A stretch of 64,000 bases of DNA from Pseudomonas parasichuanensis (GTDB taxonomy: Bacteria; Pseudomonadota; Gammaproteobacteria; Pseudomonadales; Pseudomonadaceae), in assembly GCF_021601385.1 (NCBI RefSeq), contig NZ_BQHO01000027.1:1-64000 (forward strand), given 5' to 3'. The position numbers and the translations under genes are program-made. The notes under the pieces were generated by a model. It was not told the DNA's origin and did not search any database. It worked only from the letters and a program-made list of their open reading frames with translations. Numbering within the stretch: position 1 is the first letter of the stretch; each line of letters starts with the position of its first letter. Below, in pieces: positions 47,104-56,579 of this stretch.

Positions 47104-47712
47104 TCACCTCGGCGCCAGGTACCTGCCACGGTCCGAGACCGTCCCCCGCAGCGGTACATCCCAGCTTGACTGATTGAGGCGTTCGACCTTCTGGCATTCG
47201 TGTGCCAGCCCCAGCAGCAGCGGTTTTTTCCAAGCCTTGCGCCGCGCCAGGTAAGCCAGGCTGCGGTCGTAGAAGCCACCGCCCATACCCAGGCGCCCCC
47301 CCACCTCATCGAAACCGACCAGTGGCAGCAGGATCAGGTCCAGCGCCCAGACAGGCCGTTGGCGCTTGCGCTCGATCATCGGCTCAGAGATGCGAAAGCG
47401 ATTAGGCCTTAGTTTTTCGCCTTGCTCGAAGCGCTGGAACACCATGCGCGTGCGTGGCCATGCGTGCAGCACCGGCAGGTAGACGCGCTTGCCGCGCTTG
47501 TGCGCCTCACGCAACAGCAGGCGCGGGTCGATCTCGCCGTCGTTGGGCAGGTACAGGGCAATGTGGCGGGCGCGGCGGAACAGCGGATCCTGCGCCAGCT
47601 GGCGGTACAGGCCAAGGGCGGCCTGGCTTTGCTGGGCGGGGGTAAGGGCGCGGCGCGCATTGCGCAGCAGGCGGCGAAGCTGGGGGCGGGTGAGCGGCGC
47701 GGTGTCGGTCAT
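47104..47712 (-). CDS. fau: 5-formyltetrahydrofolate cyclo-ligase
   Basis: 202 residues with family motifs LRRLLRNARRALTPAQQ at the N-terminus, YLPNDGEIDPRLLL and the ATP/folate segment GGRLGMGGGFYDRSLAYL. It converts 5-formyl-THF to 5,10-methenyl-THF. Placement immediately downstream of 6S RNA is the conserved ssrS-fau (ygfA) arrangement. Confidence 0.95.
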   Translation of the reverse strand: MTDTAPLTRPQLRRLLRNARRALTPAQQSQAALGLYRQLAQDPLFRRARHIALYLPNDGEIDPRLLLREAHKRGKRVYLPVLHAWPRTRMVFQRFEQGEKLRPNRFRISEPMIERKRQRPVWALDLILLPLVGFDEVGGRLGMGGGFYDRSLAYLARRKAWKKPLLLGLAHECQKVERLNQSSWDVPLRGTVSDRGRYLAPR

Positions 47713-47730
47713 GGCACGGGCGGTCCCAGA

Positions 47731-47763
47731 GAAAACGAAATGCCCGCCGTGTGAGGCGGGCAG
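47731..47763 (-). terminator. Terminator hairpin between 6S RNA and fau
   Basis: On the minus strand, GCCCGCC-TCACAC-GGCGGGC followed by ATTTCGTTTTC. It lies just after the 6S RNA 3' end; readthrough would express fau. Confidence 0.75.
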
Positions 47764-47769
47764 TTCTGA

Positions 47770-47951
47770 AGCAGGCTCCCCGACAAGACCGCTATCGGTG
47801 TAGCCCTTGAACCCGAAAGTTCAAGGTGGAGATTGCAGGGGGCGTTAAGGCTTTCCGTCGGGCGGACATGCACACCGGCCCCAGCGTGCAACCCCCGTGG
47901 TTGTGCGTATCGGCTCAGGGACATAACCGACTGGCGCATCCCCCAGGGAGT
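47770..47951 (-). ncRNA. ssrS: 6S RNA
   Basis: The minus strand contains the conserved 6S elements GTCCCTGAGCCGATA, GACGGAAAGCCTTAA and CACCTTGAACTTTCGGGTTC in the order found in E. coli 6S RNA. The ends pair (CTCCCTGGGG with CGGGGAG), and the length is about 180 nt. 6S RNA mimics an open promoter and sequesters sigma-70 RNA polymerase. Location between zapA and fau is conserved. Ends are estimated to within a few bases. Confidence 0.93.
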
Positions 47952-47957
47952 GGCGCC

Positions 47958-47963
47958 AGTATA
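47958..47963 (-). promoter_or_regulatory. Probable -10 element of 6S RNA
   Basis: TATACT on the minus strand, 7 bp upstream of the inferred 6S RNA 5' end and just beyond the zapA stop codon. Confidence 0.5.
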
Positions 47964-47969
47964 CCAATC

Positions 47970-48290
47970 TCAGTCGTTTTTGCTAACCGGATCGTCGGCC
48001 AGTGCCTGATCGACCCGTTCCAGCAGGTCGCGCACCTGCTCACGGGTGGTGCCGCCACTGGCTGGCGCTTCCGGGCGGTCCTGGCGGTGCAGCAGTTCGT
48101 GGGTGATGTTCAGGGCGGCCATGACCGCGATGCGGTCGGCGCCGATCACTTTGCCGCTGCTGCGGATCTCGCGCATCTTGCCGTCGAGGTAACGGGCGGC
48201 GCCGACCAGGTTGTTGCGCTCCTCGGGCGGGCAGATGATCGAGTATTCCTTGTCGAGGATCTGGACGGTGACGCTATTGCTTGAACTCAT
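47970..48290 (-). CDS. zapA: Cell division protein ZapA
   Basis: 106 residues: an N-terminal globular part (SVTVQILDKEYSIICPPEE, then AARYLDGKMREIR) and a helical C-terminal coiled coil (ADRIAVMAALNITHELL). ZapA binds FtsZ and promotes Z-ring bundling. ATG 48290 overlaps the preceding small gene's stop (ATGA). Upstream in-frame sequence is an artefact of the neighbouring coding strand. Confidence 0.93.
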   Translation of the reverse strand: MSSSNSVTVQILDKEYSIICPPEERNNLVGAARYLDGKMREIRSSGKVIGADRIAVMAALNITHELLHRQDRPEAPASGGTTREQVRDLLERVDQALADDPVSKND

Positions 48291-48496
48291 GAGTCTTGCT
48301 CCAGGGCCTTGAGACGCAGGATCATCGATTCGATCTTGCGCTTGGCGATCTCGTTCTTTTCGATGAGGTGGGCGCGCTCCTCGCGCCAGGTTTTTTCCTG
48401 CGCTACTAAGAGTGCATTTTGCCGTTTTAGTTGCTCGACCCGCTCGATCAGCGACTCGAACCGGCTCATCAGCGCTTGCAGGTCGTTCTCTTGCAT
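48287..48496 (-). CDS. Small coiled-coil protein (TIGR02449-type)
   Basis: 69 residues, almost wholly a predicted coiled coil (FESLIERVEQLKRQNALLV, EERAHLIEKNEIAKRKIES). The family is found upstream of zapA in pseudomonads; it resembles ZapB/SlyX-like helices but its role is not established. ATG 48496 is preferred to GTG 48505. Overlaps zapA by 4 nt. Confidence 0.85.
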   Translation of the reverse strand: MQENDLQALMSRFESLIERVEQLKRQNALLVAQEKTWREERAHLIEKNEIAKRKIESMILRLKALEQDS

Positions 48497-48649
48497 GGGT
48501 TGCACTCGATTCGCTCCATCGTCGACTCACCTTGCGATCATGCCCGCACCGTGGCCACGCGGCCAGTGCTGATGGTCTTGGCGCGCCTGCCGGTGCTAGG
48601 ATACAAGGCCTTCATTCTAGTCATTGCGCCGTCTGGCGCCTAGCTGCCC

Positions 48650-49204
48650 ATGCCCAATACCCAATCGCCCTACATCGCCTTCGCCATGCTGCTGTCGAGC
48701 AATGGCCACCCTGTCACCCCGGCCGAGCTGCACGGCCTGCTGATCGGCCGCAGCTGCGCCGGTGCAGGCTTCGATGCCGATGCCTGGCTGGCCGACGCCG
48801 CCCAACTGCTGGAAACCGAGCCCGGTGACACGGTCCGCAATGCCCTGGTCGGCCTGCAGGAGATGGTCAAGGCCGAGCTGACCGGCGAGGACGTCGCCAT
48901 CGTCCTGCTGCTGCCTTCCGACGATGCCGCGCTGTCCGACCGCGCCACCGCTATGGGCCAGTGGTGCCAAGGCTTCATCACCGGTTTCGGTTTGAACGCC
49001 GGTGGCAAGGACCTGTCCACCGAAGCCAAGGAAGTGCTCCAGGACCTGGTCGCCATTTCGCAAGTCCAGGAAGCCCTGGAAGAGTCCGAGGACGGCGAGA
49101 GCGACTACATGGAAGTCATGGAGTACCTGCGCGTCGCGCCGATGCTGCTGTTCACCGAACTGGCCGCACCCGCCGCGCCCGCGCCCAAGCCATCGCTGCA
49201 CTGA
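48650..49204 (+). CDS. ygfB: UPF0149 (YgfB/YecA-like) protein
   Basis: 184 residues, all-helical UPF0149 fold: [13 protein letters not shown] near residues 24-36 and [15 protein letters not shown] later. In P. aeruginosa, YgfB from the same locus (upstream of pepP-ubiH) is reported to dampen a regulator of the amidase AmpDh3 and so influence beta-lactam resistance. Divergent from the zapA operon; first of a pepP-ubiH-DUF4442-ubiI series. Confidence 0.88.
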   Translation: MPNTQSPYIAFAMLLSSNGHPVTPAELHGLLIGRSCAGAGFDADAWLADAAQLLETEPGDTVRNALVGLQEMVKAELTGEDVAIVLLLPSDDAALSDRATAMGQWCQGFITGFGLNAGGKDLSTEAKEVLQDLVAISQVQEALEESEDGESDYMEVMEYLRVAPMLLFTELAAPAAPAPKPSLH

Positions 49205-49225
49205 TCGATTCGGGGTCGTTTGCCC

Positions 49226-50560
49226 ATGAGCCACATACCCAAGGCGGAGTACGCCCGTCGGCGCAAGGCGCTGATGGCGCAGATGGTCCCCAACAGCATC
49301 GCCATCCTGCCCGCCGCCGCGGTTGCCATCCGCAACCGCGACGTCGAGCACGTCTATCGCCAGGACAGCGACTTCCAGTACCTCAGCGGCTTCCCCGAGC
49401 CCGAGGCGGTGATTGCCCTGATCCCTGGCCGCGAGCACGGCGAGTACGTGCTGTTCTGCCGCGAACGCAACCCTGAACGCGAGCTGTGGGACGGCCTGCG
49501 CGCCGGCCAGGACGGGGCGATGCGCGATTTCGGCGCCGACGACGCCTTCCCCATCACCGACATCGACGAGATCCTGCCCGGCCTGATCGAAGGCCGTGAG
49601 CGGGTCTACAGCGCCATGGGCAGCAACCCCGAGTTCGACCGCCGGCTGATGGACTGGATCAACGTGATCCGCTCCAAGGCCCGCCTCGGCGCGCAGCCGC
49701 CGAACGAGTTCGTTGCCCTGGATCATCTGCTGCACGACATGCGCCTGTATAAATCGGCGGCAGAAGTGAAGGTCATGCGCGAAGCCGCGGCGATCTCGGC
49801 GCGGGCCCATGTGCGGGCCATGCAGGCCTGCCGCGCCGGGCTGCACGAATACAGCCTGGAAGCCGAGCTGGACTACGAGTTCCGCAAGGGTGGGGCGAAG
49901 ATGCCGGCCTACGGCTCGATCGTCGCGGCCGGGCGCAACAGCTGCATCCTGCATTACCAGCAGAACGACGCACCGCTCAAGGACGGTGACCTGGTGTTGA
50001 TCGACGCCGGTTGCGAGATCGACTGCTACGCCAGCGACATCACCCGCACCTTCCCGGTCAGCGGGCGTTTTTCGCCGGAGCAGAAGGCGATCTACGAATT
50101 GGTGCTCGCGGCCCAGGCCGCCGCCTTCGCGGTGATCGCCCCCGGCAAGCACTGGAACCATGCCCACGAGGCCACCGTGCGGGTGATCACCGAAGGCCTG
50201 GTGGCGCTGGGCCTGCTCAAGGGCGAGGTGCAGGCGCTGATCGACAGTGAGGCCTACCGCGCCTTCTACATGCACCGTGCCGGGCACTGGCTGGGCATGG
50301 ATGTGCACGACGTGGGCGAATACAAGGTCGGTGGCCAGTGGCGGGTGCTCGAACCGGGCATGGCACTGACCGTCGAACCAGGCATCTACATTGCCGCCGA
50401 CAACCAGAACGTCGCGAAGAAATGGCGCGGCATCGGCGTAAGGATCGAGGACGACGTGGTAGTCACCAGGCAAGGTTGTGAAATCCTCACCTCGGGCGTA
50501 CCGAGCACCATCGCCGAAATCGAAGCGTTGATGCTCGATGCCCGCAAGGCGGTGGCATGA
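49226..50560 (+). CDS. pepP: Xaa-Pro aminopeptidase (AMP-binding N-terminal type)
   Basis: 444 residues: AMP_N domain (about 1-135) and the pita-bread metallopeptidase domain. Metal ligands are visible in LIDAGCEIDCYASDITRTFP (two Asp), HRAGHWLGMDVHD (His), TVEPGIYI (Glu) and RIEDDV (Glu). It removes the N-terminal residue before proline. ATG 49226 is chosen over TTG 49220. Overlaps ubiH by 4 nt. Confidence 0.95.
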   Translation: MSHIPKAEYARRRKALMAQMVPNSIAILPAAAVAIRNRDVEHVYRQDSDFQYLSGFPEPEAVIALIPGREHGEYVLFCRERNPERELWDGLRAGQDGAMRDFGADDAFPITDIDEILPGLIEGRERVYSAMGSNPEFDRRLMDWINVIRSKARLGAQPPNEFVALDHLLHDMRLYKSAAEVKVMREAAAISARAHVRAMQACRAGLHEYSLEAELDYEFRKGGAKMPAYGSIVAAGRNSCILHYQQNDAPLKDGDLVLIDAGCEIDCYASDITRTFPVSGRFSPEQKAIYELVLAAQAAAFAVIAPGKHWNHAHEATVRVITEGLVALGLLKGEVQALIDSEAYRAFYMHRAGHWLGMDVHDVGEYKVGGQWRVLEPGMALTVEPGIYIAADNQNVAKKWRGIGVRIEDDVVVTRQGCEILTSGVPSTIAEIEALMLDARKAVA

Positions 50561-51756
50561 GCCGGATCAACCTGGCGATCATCGGTGGCGGGCTGGTTGG
50601 CGCCAGCCTTGCCCTCACGCTCCAGGCCGGGGCCAAGGCCCGCGGCTGGAAAATCCTGCTGATCGAGCCGTTCGCCCCGGGCGACAGCTTCCAGCCCAGC
50701 TACGACGCGCGCTCCTCGGCGCTGTCCTACGGCACCCGGCAGATCTACGAGCAGTTGGGGCTGTGGCAGACCATCAGCCGCCGCGCCGAGCCAATCAGCC
50801 AGATCCAGGTGTCCGACCGTGGCCGCTTTGGCGCCACCCGCCTGGACGCGCTCGAAGAGGGCGTGCCGGCGCTGGGTTACGTGGTTGAGAACGCCTGGCT
50901 TGGCCAGTGCCTGTGGCAGGCCATCGACAACGAGGTGGTGAGCTGGCGCTGCCCGGCCGAGGTCAGGGCGATGCAGGCCATCGCCGGCGGCTACCGCCTG
51001 CAGCTGGACGACGACACCTCGCTGGAATGCGACCTGGCGGTGCTGGCCGACGGCGGCCGTTCCGGCCTGCGTGAACAGCTGGGCATCCACGTGCGCAGCA
51101 CGCCGTATGACCAGAGCGCGCTGATCGCCAACATCACCCCGGGCGAGGCCCACCGCGGCCAGGCCTTCGAACGTTTCACCGAGCAAGGCCCGATGGCGTT
51201 GCTGCCGTTGCCGGAAAACCGCTGTGCGCTGGTCTGGACCCGCCAGGGGATGGATGCCCGACGCCTGGCCGAGGTGGACGAGCGCAGCTTCCTGCGCGAA
51301 TTGCAGGACGCCTTCGGCTACCGCCTCGGCGCCCTGCGCCAGGTGGGCGCGCGACACCTGTACCCGCTGGCGCTGGTCGAAGCTCAGGAACAGGTGCGCC
51401 CGCACCTGGTGGTGCTCGGCAACGCCGCCCACAGCCTGCACCCGATTGCCGGCCAGGGCTTCAACCTGTCGCTGCGTGACGTGCAGTCGCTGGCCGACGC
51501 GTTGCTGGCCGGCCCGCAGCAACCGGGCGATCTGGCCACCCTGCAGGCCTACCAGCAGCGCCAGCGCCTCGACCAGGCGCTGACCATCGGCTTCTCCGAC
51601 CAAGTCACCCGGGTGTTCGGCAGCAACCAGCCACTGATCACTACCGGGCGCAACCTCGGCCTGCTGGGCCTCGACCTGCTGCCACCGGCAAAAAGCTGGT
51701 TCGCCCGCCAGGCCATGGGCCTCGGTACCCGCCCTGACCCGCGGGGCCGGCCATGA
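50557..51756 (+). CDS. ubiH: 2-octaprenyl-6-methoxyphenyl hydroxylase
   Basis: 399 residues, UbiH-type FAD monooxygenase of ubiquinone synthesis (C1 hydroxylation). The FAD motif is NLAIIGGGLVGASLALTL (about 4-21), with DG motif VLADGGRSGLREQL and GD-like motif LGNAAHSLHPIAGQGFNLSLRD near residue 287. Operon with pepP (4-nt overlap) and the DUF4442 gene (4-nt overlap). Confidence 0.94.
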   Translation: MSRINLAIIGGGLVGASLALTLQAGAKARGWKILLIEPFAPGDSFQPSYDARSSALSYGTRQIYEQLGLWQTISRRAEPISQIQVSDRGRFGATRLDALEEGVPALGYVVENAWLGQCLWQAIDNEVVSWRCPAEVRAMQAIAGGYRLQLDDDTSLECDLAVLADGGRSGLREQLGIHVRSTPYDQSALIANITPGEAHRGQAFERFTEQGPMALLPLPENRCALVWTRQGMDARRLAEVDERSFLRELQDAFGYRLGALRQVGARHLYPLALVEAQEQVRPHLVVLGNAAHSLHPIAGQGFNLSLRDVQSLADALLAGPQQPGDLATLQAYQQRQRLDQALTIGFSDQVTRVFGSNQPLITTGRNLGLLGLDLLPPAKSWFARQAMGLGTRPDPRGRP

Positions 51757-52235
51757 GCGATCCCCGCAAGCTCGCGCGCAAGGCCCGCCTGCTGCGCTGG
51801 CTGCTCAACTGCTACCCGCCCTACCTGGGTGCCGGCATCCGCGTCCAGGCCATCAGCCCGGACATGCGCAGCGTCAAGGTGCGCATGAAGCTGACGCGGT
51901 GGAACCGCAACTACGTCGGTACCCAGTTCGGCGGCAGCCTGTACTCGATGGTCGACCCGTTCTACATGCTGCTGCTGATCGAGCAGCTGGGGCGCGAATA
52001 CATTGTCTGGGACAAGGCCGCCAGCATCGATTTCATTTCGCCGGGCAAAGGCCCGGTGTACGCCGAACTCCGCGTCGACGACGCGCTGCTGGACGAGATT
52101 CGCCAGCAGACCGCCAGCGGCAAGAAATACCTGCCCAGGTTGCAGGTGGAGATCCGCGATGGCGCCGGCGAGCTGGTGGCGCGGGTCGACAAAACCCTAT
52201 ATGTGCGGCTCAAGCCGCAAGCGAGGCAGGCGTAA
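51753..52235 (+). CDS. DUF4442 hot-dog-fold protein
   Basis: 160 residues with the thioesterase-like DUF4442 pattern: MKLTRWNRNYVGTQFGGSLYSM and AASIDFISPGKGPVYAEL. Hot-dog proteins often hydrolyse acyl thioesters, but activity here is unproven. It is translationally coupled to ubiH and 3 bp before ubiI, so it may belong functionally to quinone or lipid metabolism. Confidence 0.85.
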   Translation: MSDPRKLARKARLLRWLLNCYPPYLGAGIRVQAISPDMRSVKVRMKLTRWNRNYVGTQFGGSLYSMVDPFYMLLLIEQLGREYIVWDKAASIDFISPGKGPVYAELRVDDALLDEIRQQTASGKKYLPRLQVEIRDGAGELVARVDKTLYVRLKPQARQA

Positions 52236-52238
52236 GGC

Positions 52239-53462
52239 ATGGAAATGCGCGCAGATCTGTTGATTGTCGGTGCCGGTATGGTCGGCAGCGCCCTGGCCCT
52301 GGCCTTGCGCCACAGTGGCCTGGAAATCCTCCTGCTCGATGGCGGCCCGCTGTCGGTCAAGCCGTTCGATGCCCAGGCACCGTTCGAGCCGCGCGTCAGT
52401 GCACTGTCGGCGGCCAGCCAGCGCATCCTCGAGCGCCTTGGCGCCTGGGACGGCATCGCCCGGCGGCGGGTATCGCCGTACTCGGACATGCATGTCTGGG
52501 ATGGCAGCGGCACCGGGCAGATCCACTTCTCGGCCGCCAGCGTGCACGCCCAGGTGCTTGGCCATATCGTCGAGAACCGGGTCATCCAGGATGGCCTGCT
52601 GGAGCGCCTGCACGACAGCGACGTCGGCCTGCTGGCCAACGCCCGCCTGGAGCAGCTGCGCCGCTCCGGCGACGAGTGGCTGCTGACCCTCGCCGATGGC
52701 CGCACACTGCGAGCGCCGCTGGTGATCGCTGCCGACGGCGCCAATTCGGCGGTGCGCCGCCTGGCCGGTTGCCAGACCCGTGAGTGGGATTACCTGCACC
52801 ACGCCATCGTCACCAGCGTGCGTTGCAGCCAAGCGCACCGCACCACGGCCTGGCAGCGGTTCACCGACGAAGGCCCGCTGGCCTTCCTGCCGCTCGATCG
52901 CGATGGCAAGGAGGACTGGTGCTCGATCGTCTGGTCGACCACGCCGGAGCAGGCCGAGCAGGCCATGGCGATGGACGATGCGGCGTTCCGCGCTGCGCTG
53001 GAGCGGGCTTTCGAGGGGCGTCTGGGCGACGTGCTCGAGGCGGACCCACGGGTGTGTGTACCGCTGCGCCAGCGCCATGCCAAACGCTATGTGGAGCAGG
53101 GCCTGGCGCTGATCGGCGATGCTGCCCACACCATCCACCCGCTGGCGGGGCAGGGGGTCAACCTGGGCTTCCTTGACGCTGCGGTGCTGGCCGAAGAGCT
53201 GGTGCGCGCCTGCGAGCGTGGCGAGTGTCTGGCCGATGTGAAGGTATTGAGCCGCTACGAGCGCCGACGCATGCCGCACAACCTGGCGCTGATGGCGGCG
53301 ATGGAAGGCTTCGAGCGGTTGTTCCAGGCTAACCCGCTGCCGTTGCGCTGGTTGCGCAACACGGGCTTGAAGCTGGTGGAGCAGATGCCCGAGGCCAAGG
53401 CATTGTTCGTGCGCCAGGCGCTGGGGTTGTCCGGGGACTTGCCGGAGCTGGCCAGGGCTTGA
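52239..53462 (+). CDS. ubiI: Ubiquinone biosynthesis FAD monooxygenase (UbiI/VisC type)
   Basis: 407 residues with FAD motif LLIVGAGMVGSALALAL (about 7-23), DG motif VIAADGANSAVRRLAG and GD motif IGDAAHTIHPLAGQGVNLGFLD (about 288-309). It is the second hydroxylase of the pepP-ubiH locus, most likely acting at ring C5. UbiF-type C6 activity cannot be excluded from sequence alone. Confidence 0.9.
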   Translation: MEMRADLLIVGAGMVGSALALALRHSGLEILLLDGGPLSVKPFDAQAPFEPRVSALSAASQRILERLGAWDGIARRRVSPYSDMHVWDGSGTGQIHFSAASVHAQVLGHIVENRVIQDGLLERLHDSDVGLLANARLEQLRRSGDEWLLTLADGRTLRAPLVIAADGANSAVRRLAGCQTREWDYLHHAIVTSVRCSQAHRTTAWQRFTDEGPLAFLPLDRDGKEDWCSIVWSTTPEQAEQAMAMDDAAFRAALERAFEGRLGDVLEADPRVCVPLRQRHAKRYVEQGLALIGDAAHTIHPLAGQGVNLGFLDAAVLAEELVRACERGECLADVKVLSRYERRRMPHNLALMAAMEGFERLFQANPLPLRWLRNTGLKLVEQMPEAKALFVRQALGLSGDLPELARA

Positions 53463-53468
53463 GATTGC

Positions 53469-53580
53469 CGGGGCCGCTTCGCGGCCCATTTCGCCGGCAA
53501 GCCGGCTCCCACAGGGACGGTGCTACCTTCAGCCACTGTGGGAGCTGGCTTGCCAGCGAAAGGACTGCGCAGCAGTCCCC
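53469..53580. repeat. REP pair after ubiI
   Basis: GGGCCGCTTCGCGGCCC hairpin, GCCGGCAAGCCGGCTCCCAC and the inverse TGTGGGAGCTGGCTTGCC, followed by an AGGACTGCGCAGCAGTCC hairpin. Confidence 0.8.
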
Positions 53581-53669
53581 TGCAACATCTGGTAACTGCT
53601 CCGCAGGTGAGCAAGAAAATGGGATTCACTACCATTCGCACCTCTCAATCCAGCGAGGAGTGCCCCCCG

Positions 53670-54671
53670 ATGTTGCCCCGCAAACCCCTACTGGCCGCCC
53701 TGGCCCTGACTCTGTTCGGCGGCACCGCCCAGGCGGCGGACGAAGTGGTGGTGTACTCCTCGCGCATCGACGAGCTGATCAAGCCGGTATTCGACGCCTA
53801 CACCGCCAAGACCGGCGTCAAGATCAAGTTCATCACCGACAAGGAAGCGCCGCTGATGCAGCGCATCAAGGCCGAGGGCCAGAACGGCGTGGCCGACCTG
53901 CTGCTCACCGTCGATGCCGGCAACCTCTGGCAGGCCGAGCAGATGGGCATCCTGCAACCGATCAAGTCGGACATCATCGACAAGAACATCCCCGCGCAGT
54001 ACCGCGCCTCGTCCCACGACTGGACCGGCCTGAGCCTGCGTGCGCGGACCATCGTCTACTCCACCGAGCGCGTCAAACCGTCGGAGCTGAGCACCTACGA
54101 AGCCCTGGCCGACAAGCAGTGGGAAGGCCGCCTGTGCCTGCGCACGGCGAAGAAGGTCTACAACCAGTCGCTGACCGCCACGCTGATCCAGAACCACGGC
54201 GAGGCTGACACTGAAAAGCTGGTCAAAGGCTGGGTCAACAACCTGTCCACCGACGTGTTCTCCGACGACACCGCACTGCTCAACGCCATCGCCGCCGGCC
54301 AGTGCGACGTAGGCATCGTCAACACCTACTACTACGGCCGCCTGCACAAAGAGAAGCCGGACCTGCCAGTGAAGCTGTTCTGGCCTAACCAGGGCGACCG
54401 TGGCGTGCACGTCAACCTGTCGGGCATCGGCCTGACCAAGCATGCACCGCACCCGGAAGCGGCGAAAAAGCTGGTGGAGTGGATGACCGGCGAAGAAGCG
54501 CAGAAGCTGTTTGCCGACATCAACCAGGAATTCCCGGCCAACCCGAAGGTGAAGCCTTCGGAAGAAGTGGCGGCCTGGGGCAGCTTCAAGGCTGACAGCA
54601 TTCCGGTGGAAGTAGCCGGCAAGCGCCAGGCTGAAGCCATCCGCTTGATGGATCGGGCTGGCTGGAACTGA
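53670..54671 (+). CDS. Ferric iron ABC transporter substrate-binding protein (FbpA type)
   Basis: 333 residues: signal peptide (about 1-23, ending AQA) and a class II periplasmic binding fold starting [20 protein letters not shown]. The iron-ligand tyrosines are probably those in [11 protein letters not shown], as in FbpA. It captures Fe(III) in the periplasm for the permease downstream. GAGGAG lies 9 nt before ATG 53670; the longer frame is REP-derived. Confidence 0.9.
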   Translation: MLPRKPLLAALALTLFGGTAQAADEVVVYSSRIDELIKPVFDAYTAKTGVKIKFITDKEAPLMQRIKAEGQNGVADLLLTVDAGNLWQAEQMGILQPIKSDIIDKNIPAQYRASSHDWTGLSLRARTIVYSTERVKPSELSTYEALADKQWEGRLCLRTAKKVYNQSLTATLIQNHGEADTEKLVKGWVNNLSTDVFSDDTALLNAIAAGQCDVGIVNTYYYGRLHKEKPDLPVKLFWPNQGDRGVHVNLSGIGLTKHAPHPEAAKKLVEWMTGEEAQKLFADINQEFPANPKVKPSEEVAAWGSFKADSIPVEVAGKRQAEAIRLMDRAGWN

Positions 54672-54689
54672 GTTTCACCGCTTATCCTT

Positions 54690-54810
54690 GCGGGGCCTTC
54701 AAGGCCCCCTTCGCGGCTAAAGCCGCTCCCACAGGTTTTGTGCTGCCTGCAAGGCTTGCGCGGTCCCTGTGGGAGCGGCTTTAGCCGCGAACGACCGCGC
54801 AGCGGTCGCA
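54690..54810. repeat. REP pair between the iron-binding and permease genes
   Basis: GGGGCCTTCAAGGCCCC hairpin, GGCTAAAGCCGCTCCCACAGG and the inverse CCTGTGGGAGCGGCTTTAGC, then a GACCGCGCAGCGGTC hairpin. Its position may raise binding-protein mRNA relative to permease. Confidence 0.8.
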
Positions 54811-54832
54811 ATCCGCCACCGAGACTCCCGCC

Positions 54833-56455
54833 TTGCCCCACACCCCCCAACGCCGCTGGTACCCCCCGGTCTTTCTCATCGCCGCGCTGGTCCTGCTGCC
54901 GCTGAGCGTCCTGCTGCTGTCCTGGCAGGCGGTCGACCTGCAGATATGGTCGCACCTGCTCGACACCCAGATGAGCCGCCTGCTGGGCAACACCCTGACC
55001 CTGGTGCTGGGCGTCGGGGTCGGCGTGACCGTGGTGGGTGTGAGCCTGGCCTGGCTCACCAGCCTCTGCGAGTTCCCCGGGCGGCGCTGGCTGGATTGGG
55101 CGCTGATGCTGCCATTCGCCATCCCGGCCTATGTCCTGGCGTTCGTGTTCGTCGGCCTGCTGGACTTCGCAGGCCCCGTGCAGAGCGCCTTGCGCGAAGT
55201 ATTCGGACCGATGCGCCTGCCCCGGGTGCGCTCCACCGGCGGGGTGATCACCGTGCTGGTGCTGGTGTTCTACCCCTACGTCTACCTGCTGGCGCGCACC
55301 GCGTTCATGGCCCAGGGCAAGGGCCTGATGGAGGCGGCGCGGGTGCTTGGGCTGTCGCCGTTGCAGGCTTTCTGGCGGGTGGCATTGCCCATGGCGCGGC
55401 CGGCCATCGGTGCGGGTATCGCCCTGGCGCTGATGGAGACCCTGGCCGACTTCGGTGCGGTGTCGGTGTTCAACTTCGACACCTTCACCACCGCCATCTA
55501 CAAGACCTGGTACGGCTTCTTCAGCCTGTCCAGCGCGGCGCAGCTGGCCAGCCTGCTGCTGCTGGCGGTGATGCTGGTGCTGTACGGCGAGCGTCGTTCA
55601 CGCGGCGCCAGCCGCAGCGGCAACGAACGGCCACGGGGGCAGGCGCTCTATCACCTGCGCGGCATCAAGGCGTTCGCCGCCAGCACCTGGTGCCTGCTGG
55701 TGTTCGCCTGCGCCTTCGTCATCCCGTTGCTGCAACTGCTGGTGTGGTGCTGGCAGCGGGGCCGGCATGACCTGGACGAACGGTATCTCGGGCTGGTGCT
55801 GCATACCCTCTACCTCGGTGGCATGGCGGCGCTGATCACCGTCTGCGCCGCCTTGCTGCTGGCCTTCGCCCGGCGCCAGGCGCCGACCACCGGCATCCGC
55901 GCCGGGGTCGGCCTGGCGAACCTGGGCTATGCCTTGCCGGGCTCGGTGCTGGCGGTGTCGATCATGTTGGCGTTCAGCTACCTCGACAATCAGCTGGTGA
56001 TTCCGTTTTCGCAATGGCTGGGCGGGGCGGGCAAGCCGCTGCTGCTGGGCAGCCTGTCGGCGTTGCTGCTGGCCTACCTGGTGCGCTTCATCGCCGTCGC
56101 CTACGGCCCGCTGGAAAGCAGCCTGGAGCGCATCCGCCCGTCGCTGCCGGAGGCTTCGCGCAGCCTCGGGGTCGCCGGGCCGGGATTGTTTTTCAAGGTG
56201 TATCTGCCGTTGCTGGTGCCGGGCGCCATGAGCGCTGCGCTGCTGGTGTTCGTCGACGTGCTCAAGGAAATGCCGGCCACCTTGCTGATGCGCCCGTTCG
56301 GCTGGGACACCCTGGCGGTGCGGGTGTTCGAGATGACCAGCGAAGGCGAATGGGCGCGCGCCTCGTTGCCGGCACTGAGCCTGGTGCTGGTCGGCCTGCT
56401 GCCGGTCATCGGCTTGATCCGCCGTTCGGCCCATCGTCCGGGGCATCCGCGCTGA
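54833..56455 (+). CDS. Ferric iron ABC transporter permease (FbpB type, two-domain)
   Basis: 540 residues with about twelve membrane helices and two BPD_transp_1 units. EAA loops are visible at [20 protein letters not shown] (about residues 165-184) and [20 protein letters not shown] (about 440-460). The start is probably TTG 54833; no ATG or better site fits the expected N-terminus, so it is uncertain. No ATP-binding gene follows. Confidence 0.88.
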   Translation: MPHTPQRRWYPPVFLIAALVLLPLSVLLLSWQAVDLQIWSHLLDTQMSRLLGNTLTLVLGVGVGVTVVGVSLAWLTSLCEFPGRRWLDWALMLPFAIPAYVLAFVFVGLLDFAGPVQSALREVFGPMRLPRVRSTGGVITVLVLVFYPYVYLLARTAFMAQGKGLMEAARVLGLSPLQAFWRVALPMARPAIGAGIALALMETLADFGAVSVFNFDTFTTAIYKTWYGFFSLSSAAQLASLLLLAVMLVLYGERRSRGASRSGNERPRGQALYHLRGIKAFAASTWCLLVFACAFVIPLLQLLVWCWQRGRHDLDERYLGLVLHTLYLGGMAALITVCAALLLAFARRQAPTTGIRAGVGLANLGYALPGSVLAVSIMLAFSYLDNQLVIPFSQWLGGAGKPLLLGSLSALLLAYLVRFIAVAYGPLESSLERIRPSLPEASRSLGVAGPGLFFKVYLPLLVPGAMSAALLVFVDVLKEMPATLLMRPFGWDTLAVRVFEMTSEGEWARASLPALSLVLVGLLPVIGLIRRSAHRPGHPR

Positions 56456-56579
56456 GGGTGTCAGGCCGACGGCTTGCGGCTACAATGCGCGGCATTCGCA
56501 GCGGTGGCTCCTACAACAACAGGTGATGAATCAACATCGCCGACTGCCGCCGCCTCGCCACGCCCGGAAGGAGAAACCC

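Noticed and set aside
48617-50473. Minus-strand frame opposite ygfB and pepP
   Set aside because: Antisense shadow spanning two real genes; no recognisable domain.
56456-56579. Glycine riboswitch before gcvT
   Set aside because: The leader is short and I see no aptamer-like tandem GGAGAG elements.
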